A DNA stretch of 64,000 bases. It comes from Rhynochetos jubatus. Lineage: Eukaryota > Chordata > Aves > Eurypygiformes > Rhynochetidae. Both the position numbers and the translations under genes were made by a program. Within the stretch, counting starts at the first letter, position 1. Each line of letters begins with the position of its first letter. The notes beneath the pieces are model-generated. The model searched no databases. It had not been told where the DNA came from and saw only the letters and a program-made list of their open reading frames with translations. Of the stretch, positions 12,300-22,609 are shown in pieces. Where the stretch lies: assembly GCA_027574665.1 (NCBI GenBank), contig CM050658.1, positions 19,294,317 to 19,358,316 of the forward strand, written 5' to 3'.

Positions 12300-15200
12300 A
12301 GCCCTCAGGAAGCCGAATGTCCGTAGTCTTGCCTGTTGCCTTGTTTCAGAGCATGGAGTTGCCTCATGTGTCCTCTGCAAACTCTCACTGATCAGGATTC
12401 AGCAAGATAACATACCGGGCCCAGGTAGACTTGTGCAAGGGCTTGCTACTGCGCAGTTGGTCAGAAAGATGAGAATGGAGGGAAATTTCCATTGGGAAAT
12501 TAGGAATTTTCAGCAAGACAAATAATAATAAAGAATTATTTTGCTTGAAAACTGAGAAAGGGCCAGTAAAGCACTGTGCAGGTAAGAATGAGTATATGGT
12601 GATTTGGCCCATTCCTGGGTGCTGTGCACTCCTCAGCTCTGGCCATAAGTGAGAGACTTGTAATGGTAGATCTGGGCTGGGTGGCAGGCTGGAAGAACCC
12701 TAATCTGGCATGACGGTCCACATGCAGCAGTAAGTAACACCGTGCTTCTCCCCAGCACCTCCAGATCAGCAAGTCACTGTAACTAGGACAGGGACATGTC
12801 GGTATCGTGACCAAGGGCAGCGATCATATGAAAGGTGGTAACATGGAAGCTGAATTGGACTCATGAGCGTGGCATGTCTGGAAATTACGGGGCAGAGAGA
12901 ATCCTTCTGCTTTGGCAGGGCACAAAGACATTTTACAGAGGCATTGCATCCCTCAGGATAAAAGATTTGATGGCATCTCGGTCGGTGCCAACCTGACATA
13001 GAAGAAAAAATTATACATTACAAAATGCTGAAAGACAGCTAAAGGGAAGGAGTCAGAAGAGGGGATAGAGAAACAAAAATAAATCAGAATCACCATAGGG
13101 AAAAGAGACTGAACGTAGAGTAAAAATATAGAAGAACTTTTGGAAGGTGAAGATTTTAGAAGGAAACAAATATTGGCGAAAAAAAGGGGGAAAATAAAAA
13201 GCCAGGACATAAAGCCAGGCAGTGTGGTCAGTGTCCTTTATATCATTTTTTAGTGCTCCTTTTCAGCTGCCCTAGGAATAGTTCATAAACCACAGCATTT
13301 ATTACAGGGGTGGTGTCACACACTGCAAACCTATTTTGTGAATGTTACCACTGGGGGATCACATGTGGAACTGGCCTCCATTGCAGTTGACAGGCTCAAT
13401 AAATTCAAAAAGATCAAGAAGAGCGCAGGTGACAGAATGTATTTGGAATGTGCATGTTCTTCTCTCTTTTTGTTCCACAAAGAAAGGAATGTGAATCCCC
13501 CATGCTACCAGCCACCACATTTTTATTGTAAGCCTTGTAAAATCTGATGTTAAAGCCTAAGCTCTCGGGTCATGCAATTATGTGAGGCTCTGCTTTCATT
13601 TTTTAAAATGCCAGTTTCTAACCAGTCTACCTGTGCAGCAAGACTTGGAAACACAAACATGTACAGACTCAAAGCCAACTAATTATTGACTATTTTTTTG
13701 TGCCTTGTTGCTGGGATTCTTGATTTTGAATTTCCAGAATACAGACAACGGGCACAGTGGCTTTCTTGCAGCCACCACCAAGGAAGATACGGAGTTCTTA
13801 ACCATATTCCTCCAGTTTAGAGATCTAGTGTCTCAGTGAATTGCATTTTGAAAAACGTAGGTCTTGATGTGAGCTGTACAGTCTTGACCAACCTTGAATT
13901 TGTAGCATGTGCCTCATAGAAGTGAGCTAATACAACTGAAGTCTGCAAAGCTTAGCCAGCTCTTATTACATGGACATACATTCCTCATATTTATCATATT
14001 TATCTGCTCCTTTTATTTAACGTGGCAGATTTCTGGGAGCAAGCATCCATTAAATCCCGTTAAAACTGGATACAACTTTGCAGTGCTAAAAAGAACCATG
14101 ATGTCGGGGATTCTGGACTGAAAAAGCCAGATTGGGGTTCCATTCAAGAATTCATTTCCTGATGTAAGTGAAAGAAGGAGTGGCAATTCAGTAAGCCAGA
14201 AAGAGGGAATGCAGGCAGCTGGATCATACATTGCACGAAAGAGAGGAGTAAGATAGTTGAAACCCCTTTCTGTTATGTTTCCAGGTGCTGCAGCCTCCCT
14301 CAATGACAGTGTAGACATAGTAAAATGTATGATTTGAAAGAAGAGAACTCGTATTGGAAAGAACTGATTGCTTTGAACAAGGCCCCTAAAGCATAGCCAG
14401 GATCCCTCTGTTAGCCATCCTCTCAGCAGCTGCGGGTAGCCCTGTTGTCTTATGACCAAGAACAGTGGAAGTGAGGATTCACTGAGAGTTAGTTAGGAGG
14501 ACGTCATCTCCCCTTTCTGGTTACCTCCAGCTCCTGTATTTCTGCCTTGCTGCAGGAACCTACTGCTTGATTCTCCAGTGCTGTGCTACAGCTTGTCTCC
14601 TGCTGTGCACTAGGAATACAAATCATGCCAGTGCCGCAGCAGGGCAGAAGAGATGGGAGGATTCGGCATGCTAAGGCTCCTCCGCGTGCTCGTGCAGATT
14701 CTCCACTCCAGCCCTCGGAGAAGCTTCCCCCTGCAACTGCAGCTGCTGAAGCTGTGGTACCGCTCCCTTCAGGACTGTGCTAGGGGCAGGGCTGTGATGC
14801 AGAGCTATGTAGCAGCAAAACCATTACACAATCTGGTCTCTAGGGAGCACGCAGCATCTAATCCATGCATGGGTTCTGTTTGCAGAGAAAGAGGGAACTG
14901 AGGTGGCAGCTTCTTCTGCCAATGTGCCCTTTCCCATCTACAGTATAAATACTGTGGAAAATTTAGGAGGACAGACAAGCAGAGGATGAAAGGTTGAGTT
15001 GTTTACTGAGTGAAACCTTGGGAAGAAGCAGATTTCAGATTGTTGTTCAGGTCTGTGTCATCCACGTAAGGGCTCAATTTGTTTGCAGAATCTGGCAGCC
15101 AAAGAACCTATATTGAGGAGGGATGTAGAGTTAGCCGTACGAGCTGACAAGTCCAGATGTCCAGGTTTAGCAGACAGGAGGAGTGTGTGTGTGTTGCAGG

Positions 15201-17160
15201 ACAGAGAGCAAGCCAGCTGGCCACATCTGCTGTCTTCTACCATTCTCCTGTTTCTTGCTAACTTCATTACAATTTTTCTGCTTCTGCCCCTCTCCACCCT
15301 CCTAGCTGCGTGATCACCTCCCTGCAGTGCAGGCTAATCCATTCTGTGCTTTGCCAATGGAGATCACTGGCTGGAGGTTAGAGAGGGTGAAGTGACTGCT
15401 GGCTGGCAACCTCATCCTCAGTCCCTCTGCCTGCGGGCCCTAGCAGTGCTGGCCATTGGTACTCTGCCTCAAAGAGCAGAGCGTGGACCTTGTGGCCTGA
15501 GCAACAACATCGGTCAGGAACCTAAGGCACTAAAAAATTTACCACCATGGAAGGGGTAGTGCAAGTTGTGGAGGTGGGCTCTAGGAGGGAGAGAGAACAA
15601 AGCTTAGGAAAGAGAAAAAGGAAACTAAATGAACAGCATGGTCAGATTCCACCCTGTAGGACAAACTGGTGCTAGACGTTCTCAGACTCAGCAACTTCAT
15701 TCTTTTTCTGGCAAGAGAGAAATCAAAGATGGTAGAAAAAAGCATTCCTAACGTGCTGGCCTTGACGTGCGAAGCAGTCAGACCTTGGATTTCCCAACTG
15801 GTTACCTATTCCTGGTCATCCCTAGTGCTGGATTTAATGTTCTTGGCTCCTCTGCCTTAGCAGAAACTGAAACATTAACTATTCACAGATTTACTCTTCA
15901 GAATCTGCCACGGGACAGTTGAAGGGAGCAGAAGAAAGGCAGTTTTGTCTACCTAATAAGAAGAAAAAGGCAGCAAGGAGTTTGGGTTTATTAGCATTTC
16001 TGCCACTGACTCTCTGCACAGTTTGGTATGGTTTTGTCTTTTGCTTCTTCACAGCACTCTTGTAAATATGGTGGGTGTATGTAAATAGCCTTGATATGCT
16101 TGGATGCAAGCCATGCAAGAAAGGAATTGGTAGGAGCATAGCATCTTACTACAGAGCCTTAGCTGAAAAACTGAAAGACATGGCTTCCCTAGAGTCACTG
16201 TGAGATATTTTCATTTGTCCTTTGGCACAGCAGCTTCAAGCCCTGACATTTAGACGTCCCTCCTGTGGCTGGCTCCTGCCGTGCTGTAAAAGGAATGTGT
16301 GAAGTGCACCCCTAGGATGGGGCAGAGTCCTGCAGAGCAGGCAGAAGTAGATTTGGAAGCGAGGAGAGAGATATTTGCACTGTTCCCAACTGAGTGGGCT
16401 GCGCAAAGAGAGACACACTGCTAGAGGCCACGTCTGTTGAAGGGGAATCTGAGAGGATGAAGGTTATACAGGGAAAGGTCCCTTTGTGTTGCTGACTCTC
16501 AAACTTTCCCTGGGTCCCCTAATTATAGTGTTTGCCCCCTCCTGAAGTCAGGTCAAGTTCATCTTTCTTTTAAAAATGTAATTACATTTCTAGTACCTCT
16601 GTTCCAGAACAAAAAAAAAAAGAAAGAAAAAAAGGAAAATGTAAATTCCAGGGATATTTTTTTTTTTAATGAAAGGAAGAATAAGAATCATGTGACTTTT
16701 TAAAAGTAAAGACTTTCCGATTTTTGATATCTTACTCATGACTCTTGAAGGCCTGAGACTAGCATTACTAAGTGGGTTAGTACTACCAGTATCTCAGATT
16801 CTTAAAGATAGAAACCAGAAACTAATTAGGGGTTTGTGTTGTTTTTTTCTTTAATGTTCCACTCAGCTGGTCGAAGTGATACCAGCCTGTTTAATTTCCT
16901 CTCCTCCTGCTTGTCAGTCCCACTGTCTGTTTTTCATATTCCTGGCAGAAGGCTCTTGGGCTCAGGGGGGAAGTCCTCCGGCAATAGCCAGGGATGCTCC
17001 ATCTTGGTTTAAATAAAATAAATAGGATATTACAAATGTATTTTTTGCTGATGGCTCCAAATGTATAAAGCTTACATTTTTGCAGGTATGTTAACATTTA
17101 CAGGGGACCCATTGTGCTTGAGGTCCAGGTAGCCAACTGGGGCCACTCTCTATGGTTGCT
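12300..17160. other. Long non-coding stretch, no gene seen
   Basis: No recognisable exon. Purine-rich tract at about 12995-13205. Short (TG)n at 15185-15194. An interrupted A-tract (16611-16634) and a T11 tract (16657-16667) lie 23 bp apart in opposite sense and could pair in single-stranded form. Frames such as 14013-14459 (-, 148 codons) show no domain and are treated as chance. Confidence 0.5.
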
Positions 17161-17164
17161 ATAT

Positions 17165-17455
17165 TCATTATCCCACTCTTCCCGGTTTCTTTTTTCTCTC
17201 TCTTGCTCTTACTTTCCCTTAGACATGCTCTCTCTTCCTCTCTCTTCCCCACAACATTGTCTTTCTCATGCTGCCTCTACCATGCCCTTTTCCCCCTGAA
17301 CGCCTCCTCCCCTGCAGCTGTGGCTTCACACCACATTGTGCGTACCCCTTTCTGCCTGCTGCCTGTCTCTTCTGCTCTACTCCTTCTCTCCTGTACCTCT
17401 CAATTTTTGTCTCTGCCTTTGTCTCCTACTGCCTCATTCTTCTGTCTCCCAAGGG
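17165..17455. repeat. Pyrimidine-rich low-complexity tract
   Basis: About 290 bp of the + strand are dominated by C and T, with many CTCT, TTCC and CCTCTC runs and few purines. Several overlapping long frames here (17152-17487, 17268-17477, 17336-17542) read as Ser/Leu/Pro/Cys-rich peptides. That is the expected artefact of such composition, not a gene. Confidence 0.8.
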
Positions 17456-17474
17456 CTGCTTTCCCAAGAGAAGC

Positions 17475-18100
17475 TAAGTCGAATTGATCTGCCATTTAAT
17501 TACCTGATGTGTTCATTGCCTGTGCTTGCTGTTTGCAAATAGGCCCGCCTGAAAGTCCCTGGGGGAGGCGAGGTTGTGTGGCGATGGGGGAGGCGGATAG
17601 ATGGGCTGGCAGCAGCTCAGCTAGAAGGCAGCTTCCTCAGAAACAAAACACCTGCCAGTAACACCTGTGCTCGTAAATGTTTGCTGCCATCCTTGGTCAG
17701 GCCCCAACACTCCGAGAATGAATGTGTCTATTCCATGGCATCAAACCAAGGCAGCTTTCTGGCACGTGTGAAAGCTTCTAACTAGCACTTATACCGAGCA
17801 CTCTGCGTTCAGGTGGAGAGATGCAAGCCAAGAGGCACACACCTCTGTAATCACGGATACGGGCATACTGGGAGCACTCCTTTCAGCCCAATAGTTTCTG
17901 CACCAATGGCCATGTCATAGCACCTCCCCATGGGGTGGGTGTGTTGCACAGAGGTGTGGACGAGGGAGGACCATGACTTTTTCTTGTTCGATAACCTTTC
18001 ACTCCAGAATTTCAAAGGACTTGGTCAAAATACCCAGCTCCAAGCCTTATGGCCTCCCATGCAGGCAAGTACAGTTCCCTCTTTCCTGACAGGCACCAGA
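17475..18100. other. Non-coding stretch, no gene seen
   Basis: A short G-rich patch with GGGGGAGGCG repeated twice lies at 17560-17595. No repeat family, RNA gene or exon recognised. Confidence 0.5.
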
Positions 18101-18104
18101 AAGC

Positions 18105-18190
18105 CAGGGACTCATCCAAGGTCATTGCAATGATTTCCGGTTGCAGTTCAGATGAAATCCATATATTCTGCTTCTAGACTGCAGACTCAG
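18105..18190 (+). repeat. Possible MIR-like fragment
   Basis: GGGACTCATCCAAGGTCATTGC resembles the 'GACTTGCCCAAGGTCACAC' core of MIR, and the following CTGCTTCTAGACTGCAG is compatible with its 3' half. Too diverged to be firm. Confidence 0.3.
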
Positions 18191-19177
18191 TCTTCTTTTC
18201 CCAAAGGGATTTAAAGAGGGACTATGGCATGAATAGTAGCAGACCCATTTAAGAGATGTCTTTGCAGAAGTCCCGCCTATGAATTGAGCGGGTTTGGATT
18301 TAACACCACTAAGTTGATTAAAGAATATGAAAAGATTAAACATCAAGACAATTGGTCTTGCCAGGGAGGCATAACTAAGGATTTTTGCAGAGATGTCCTT
18401 CCCTTTCCCCATAGTTGTGCACATTTACCTAGCTTGTTCGCCAGAGAAGGAAAATTGTGAGCTCCATCCCACTACAGACACTCCGGAGGCTTTGCTTCAC
18501 CTCAGTGTAACAGCTGGACGAAAGCCCTAGGCTCCGAAGGCTTTGCCAATTAATAGGCATTTTCTCCTCTCTTCAAACACCCCATGTGACTTCTTAAGCT
18601 TTAGGCAGCAAGGCGTTTATGGGAAGAGCCGGCCATTCACTAGCACCAGTCACACTGATTTTGCTGCCCCCCTAACCGCTGTCCACACTGACCCTTGCTG
18701 CTAGCAGAACGACACAGATTGTTGTTAAGGGAGTAGAAACAGATTATAGCGTGTGTATGGAAGATGGTATTATGTCTGCTTCGCCTGATCAGACGTGGGA
18801 AATAAAGGAGTAAGTTAAAGCTGAATAATAATACCTAAGAAACCCGGAGCCAATCTGAATTAGCCATAGCAAGAGCTGGCCAGTTGTCTTCATTGCTTTT
18901 GGGAAGCAATTTCATTATTTTCTCTGCAGCATCTACCTAATGGCATTGCAGACGCACTCAATTAATATGGGTATGGGCCCTTCTGGTGGGCAGGGCTGCA
19001 CACACAAATTCATATCCTTGGATTGTTTCTGCTGGGCTTTAGGTGTGTGTATTCAACAGAAGAAATACTATCAGTCTGGTTTTTACTATCTCCCTTTCTC
19101 AGAGTCCCTTTCTGTCCTTAAAGGCCTTGAGCTTTCTCTGTTTTATTCCTCTGTTCTCTTTCTCTCAGCATTCATTA
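18191..19177. other. Non-coding stretch, no gene seen
   Basis: TTTTCTCTGCAG at 18918-18929 is acceptor-like. It is followed by an ATG frame at 18940 that runs 170 codons to 19452. The frame crosses an old interspersed repeat (19178-19265) and has no domain, so I do not call it a gene. The 18600-18900 interval is repeat-free and AT-rich. Confidence 0.45.
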
Positions 19178-19265
19178 AGTCAGCAAGCTCTTTGAGACAG
19201 AAGCTGGTTTTTCATTCTGCATGTGAAGTGTGGCCCTGGTCCTGTTTGAATCCTGGAACTGCGCC
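19178..19265 (+). repeat. Ancient sauropsid interspersed repeat, 3' portion
   Basis: CAGCAAGCTCTTTGAGACAG, then TTCATTCTGCATGTGAAGTG, then GGCCCTGGTCCTG. These follow in order a tail frequent in bird, turtle and crocodilian DNA ('GTAAGCTCTTTGGGGCAGGGACTGTC ... GGTCCTGGTCC'). Ends are uncertain because of divergence. Confidence 0.55.
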
Positions 19266-19692
19266 TGATCAGCTGCCACCATGCGTGTGCTGTGCAGTGG
19301 GGAGCACAGGATGGCTGTGTGGGGCAGTTTCTGTGAGCTGTACCCATGCAGGCAGAGAGTGCAGATGTATCCTTGGTACTGGGCGAAGCCTGAGGATCCC
19401 TTGTCCTTATGCTGAGGATTACATTAGAAAACAAAGATGGTATGTGGCATAGACAAAGGCTAACTTAGGAGATGCATCTTAGGGAAGATTCTTGGGCTGC
19501 AGATGAAACAGAGCTACGACTCCCTAGTAGCTGGCAAAAGAGGATGACTGGCGTATGTCCATCAGTGTAGAGCTGGCCAGCCCTGTCCTCCCAGCCCATC
19601 TTGCTTCTGACTTTAAACTTGATGCACAGATTATTGTTCAGTTCAGTAAAGCACCATGATTGAAAAACCCCACAACATTTAAGCTTGTACCT

Positions 19693-19775
19693 CAGTCTCA
19701 TTGAAACCAACGGGATTTAAACACATGCTCAACCTTAATCACGTTCTTGGGTATTCTTCTGAACCAGGGCTTTTA
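19693..19775 (+). repeat. Ancient sauropsid interspersed repeat
   Basis: TCATTGAAACCAACGGGATT, then TAAACACATGCTCAA, then a GAACCAGGGCTTTT end. This matches the widespread reptile/bird family whose consensus reads like 'CATTGAAATCAATGGGATTTAAGCACATGCTTAA ... CTGAATCAGGGCC'. Together with 19178-19265 it marks an old transposon-derived patch. Confidence 0.65.
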
Positions 19776-19779
19776 CGAG

Positions 19780-20570
19780 GGTATGAGTCCCTGGGAACTT
19801 GTGTGAGTTTTGCCTTCCTGCATGCTGCTCCTCATATACTATTGATGGAACAATCTGTTACTCATTAATGCTGCAGATTAAGCCATTTTGCCTGAATCTG
19901 TTTTTTCAGCAGACATCTTAACTGCTTGCCTTATATGATATATTTATTTGATTTCCAGTGCCTGGTTACAATATGACAGCAAATCTAGAATAGGTTTAAT
20001 AACTATTTATTCTGTCTCCTCAGGCATGCACTGACTGCAGGAGGTGGCATGAACTCAGCGTTGGCGTTAAGCTACAGCAGTGATGGCCATTCTACAAAAT
20101 GAAACACCAAGACAGAGGATGAGAATTCTCCAGTTGCACACTGTCATCACGTAGATGTGAAAGGTACGAATCACTTCCACTGGAGTTTCAAGGACAGATT
20201 CCACAGAAATCTATTAGGAAGGTTCAGCTCCCTTTCAGCTGGTAAGTGGACTATTCTTTTCATCTTTCTGGAGGAGAAGAGGTAGACTCTCGTGACTAAG
20301 GTTACTAGTTTATCACTCAGAACTGCTGAATGGGAGCCCCAGCTGTAGAACAGATGTACACCAGGGAGCTCGAATTATGTCAGTGTGCACACTGTTACGC
20401 CAGAGTTACTAGCCTGCCTGCCAGGGATGTGGCTTTGCGATGGATGAGTATGTGGAAAGGGTATTGGACACTGTGGAGGAGATGGCTTTGGTGGAGGCTG
20501 TTTGTCCTTCCTCCTCCTTGTGGGGACTGGGAGTTTTCTGAACATTACCAACAGATCGGTCCCTGTTGTG
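19780..20570. other. Non-coding stretch, no gene seen
   Basis: An exon-like segment framed by CTGTCTCCTCAG (ending 20023) and AAG|GTACG (donor at 20164) can be drawn at 20024-20163, but all three frames hit a stop inside it. If transcribed it would be non-coding. No repeat recognised. Confidence 0.45.
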
Positions 20571-20573
20571 AGG

Positions 20574-20641
20574 CACTCCACACTTGTCACTCCACACTTA
20601 TCATGCCACACTTGTCACTCCTTGTTTGTCACTCTGTCTGT
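20574..20641 (+). repeat. Short tandem repeat with a 14-bp unit, degrading 3'-ward
   Basis: Unit CACTCCACACTTGT at 20574-20587, then CACTCCACACTTAT, CATGCCACACTTGT, CACTCCTTGTTTGT (ending 20629) and a shortened CACTCTGTCTGT (20630-20641). The first copies are nearly identical and later ones drift progressively, a normal minisatellite pattern. Confidence 0.85.
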
Positions 20642-20659
20642 CATGGTGTCATTCCTCTT

Positions 20660-22580
20660 CACCCCCTGGCGGTAAGTTAGGAGGGTTTCCTTTGGCAGCT
20701 GCTTTTCATGCTGGCTCCCTGGGGAGCTGCAATCCTTCTGTGCATCTGCACACAGCTCACCTCCCATTGCCCAGAGTCTGCCTGTCCGCTCAGAGGCTGG
20801 ACTTCTGTGTGCTCAGAACACCAGCTGTGCACTGGAGTACATGTCAAGTGAGCTACTAAAGAGTGTGTTACTCACATTAGACCAAGGTCTGCAGTCAGGG
20901 GATTGCTGGCTACCAAAGAACCCTTTGCTGAACTGAGGGAGAAAGATGTCTGTACAGTTGGTCCAGAGAAGTTCTGCTGCTGAACAGAGAGTAGTGGGAA
21001 ACAGAAAAGCCTTCAAAACAGGTTTGCTCAGAGGTCACAAGAAAAACTGAACAGCATAAACATGTTCACTGTGGGAGCACATCCCCATATTACAGCTTTT
21101 CTTGGTGTCTGGTTTAGTAAATCGCTGTGAAAGTACAGTGCTCCTTGGTCCTTCCCATTGCTCTAGTGTGTTCAGAGCCCAGTGCATGTGAGTCAGGGAG
21201 CTCTGCCAGTCCCATTGCAATCCTGCCCTTTCCAGAACATCTCTCCTGCGAGGTATTTAAAAACAGCCGTACAGCTATTAATCCAACTGTAAATCCCTTG
21301 CTGCACCGCATGCCAAGTGAGCCCCTTCCGAGGCAGGTGTCTCCCTGGTTATAATCAGCAGAGAGGATAGAGGCATGGCTGAGAGCAGCGAAGGATACAA
21401 CCTTCCCATCCGATCACAGATGGCAAGGACTGCCTTTCACCGTTGTGGCTTAGGCAAAAACCATCCCTCTGGATGCTCAGGAACAGTTACAGGAACAGCT
21501 GCTCTGGGCACGGTGTGAGAGGAGGATCCAGAGCCGTTTCAAGTGTTTCATCATGCTCTCACCATGCCTGGCCCCTCTTGGGGACAGAGCCCTGACTGTT
21601 TCCTATTCATTGTCTTGTAGAAAGGAGGTTAACAATAGGAAAGTGGCTTTTTGCAAGGGCTCAGGAATCAGTTAGTGGTTTGCTTAGCACTGTTTTGACA
21701 CTAAAAGAAATTAGGTTTAGGGCAAGAGCTGCCTTGTGGAAGTACCGTTGGCTATTTCAGTGAGCAGTGGCACTATGTATTCACAATATTCTTTCTCTAC
21801 TGAGCACTGATAAGGTACAGGAAGGAAGGAAGAATGCAAACACCATCAGTGATTTCTTGTCTGTGTTGTAAGATACAAAATAGAGATACAAAACTGGCCC
21901 ATGGCAAGCTCATCTGCACTTCGCTTGAGTCATGGTGTTGATTTTGCTTCATCTAGCTCTGAGGTTGACTGGGAGACACAGCACCAAATGTTGCTGTCCT
22001 GATGTTTATGGTGTGCAAGGTTTTAGGATACTGGCATGATCAAGCTTCGCATTCTCTTTCATTTAGATTGAATTTGTGATGGCCACAAAAAACAATCCCA
22101 GGGTTTTTGGTCCTGAATAAAGATGAGAAGGGTTCATCTGCCTCTTTTCTCTGTCTTAAAATATACAAAATTCCAGTATTGTGAGGTCTGATTTGGCTTT
22201 CTGGCAGCACAACACGTGAATTAGATAACTTGTTCTTCCTAATACAATTAGATAATTTTGTGCTGTTTCACCAACCTCTTCTTGTGTGACTTAGGTGATG
22301 AGTCTGTGTGTCTGGGACAGGTTTAATGCCTACCCGCCCACGGGTTCCTCTTAAGCTGTCATTCTACACTGTCATTTTGTCAGAGTTCCCACCTGAGACT
22401 GTGACTGCAGTGGTGTGTGCGCTTCCCAGCATTGCTGCCTGCCCTCATTCACTGTGGGAGCTCACGGGTCATCTCACACATGTTAGGGGACACTAAAAGG
22501 GGGCTGTAAGAGCAGCTTGCCCTAACTGATTATATTCAACCTTAAGGGAATCTCCCTGCGCTAAACTTGTTTTTCCACTT
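20660..22580. other. Non-coding stretch, no gene seen
   Basis: Mixed composition, no recognisable repeats or exons. All frames are short and unremarkable. Confidence 0.5.
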
Positions 22581-22583
22581 GGT

Positions 22584-22607
22584 GGGGGGGGGGGGGGGGG
22601 GGGGGGG
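22584..22607 (+). repeat. Homopolymer (G)24
   Basis: Twenty-four consecutive G residues with no interruption, preceded by GGT and followed by ATG. Such a run can fold into a G-quadruplex and is very prone to length change and to sequencing or assembly error. The 'GGGGGGGG' peptide in the frame at 22567-22899 (+) comes only from this run, and that frame has no other support. Confidence 0.95.
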
Positions 22608-22609
22608 AT

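Noticed and set aside
18940-19452. 170-codon ATG frame after an acceptor-like tract
   Set aside because: Its second half runs through an old interspersed repeat and the peptide has no domain. One such frame is expected by chance.
20024-20163. Exon-like segment bounded by CTCAG and AAG|GTACG
   Set aside because: All three frames contain stops; donor and acceptor words of this quality are common by chance.
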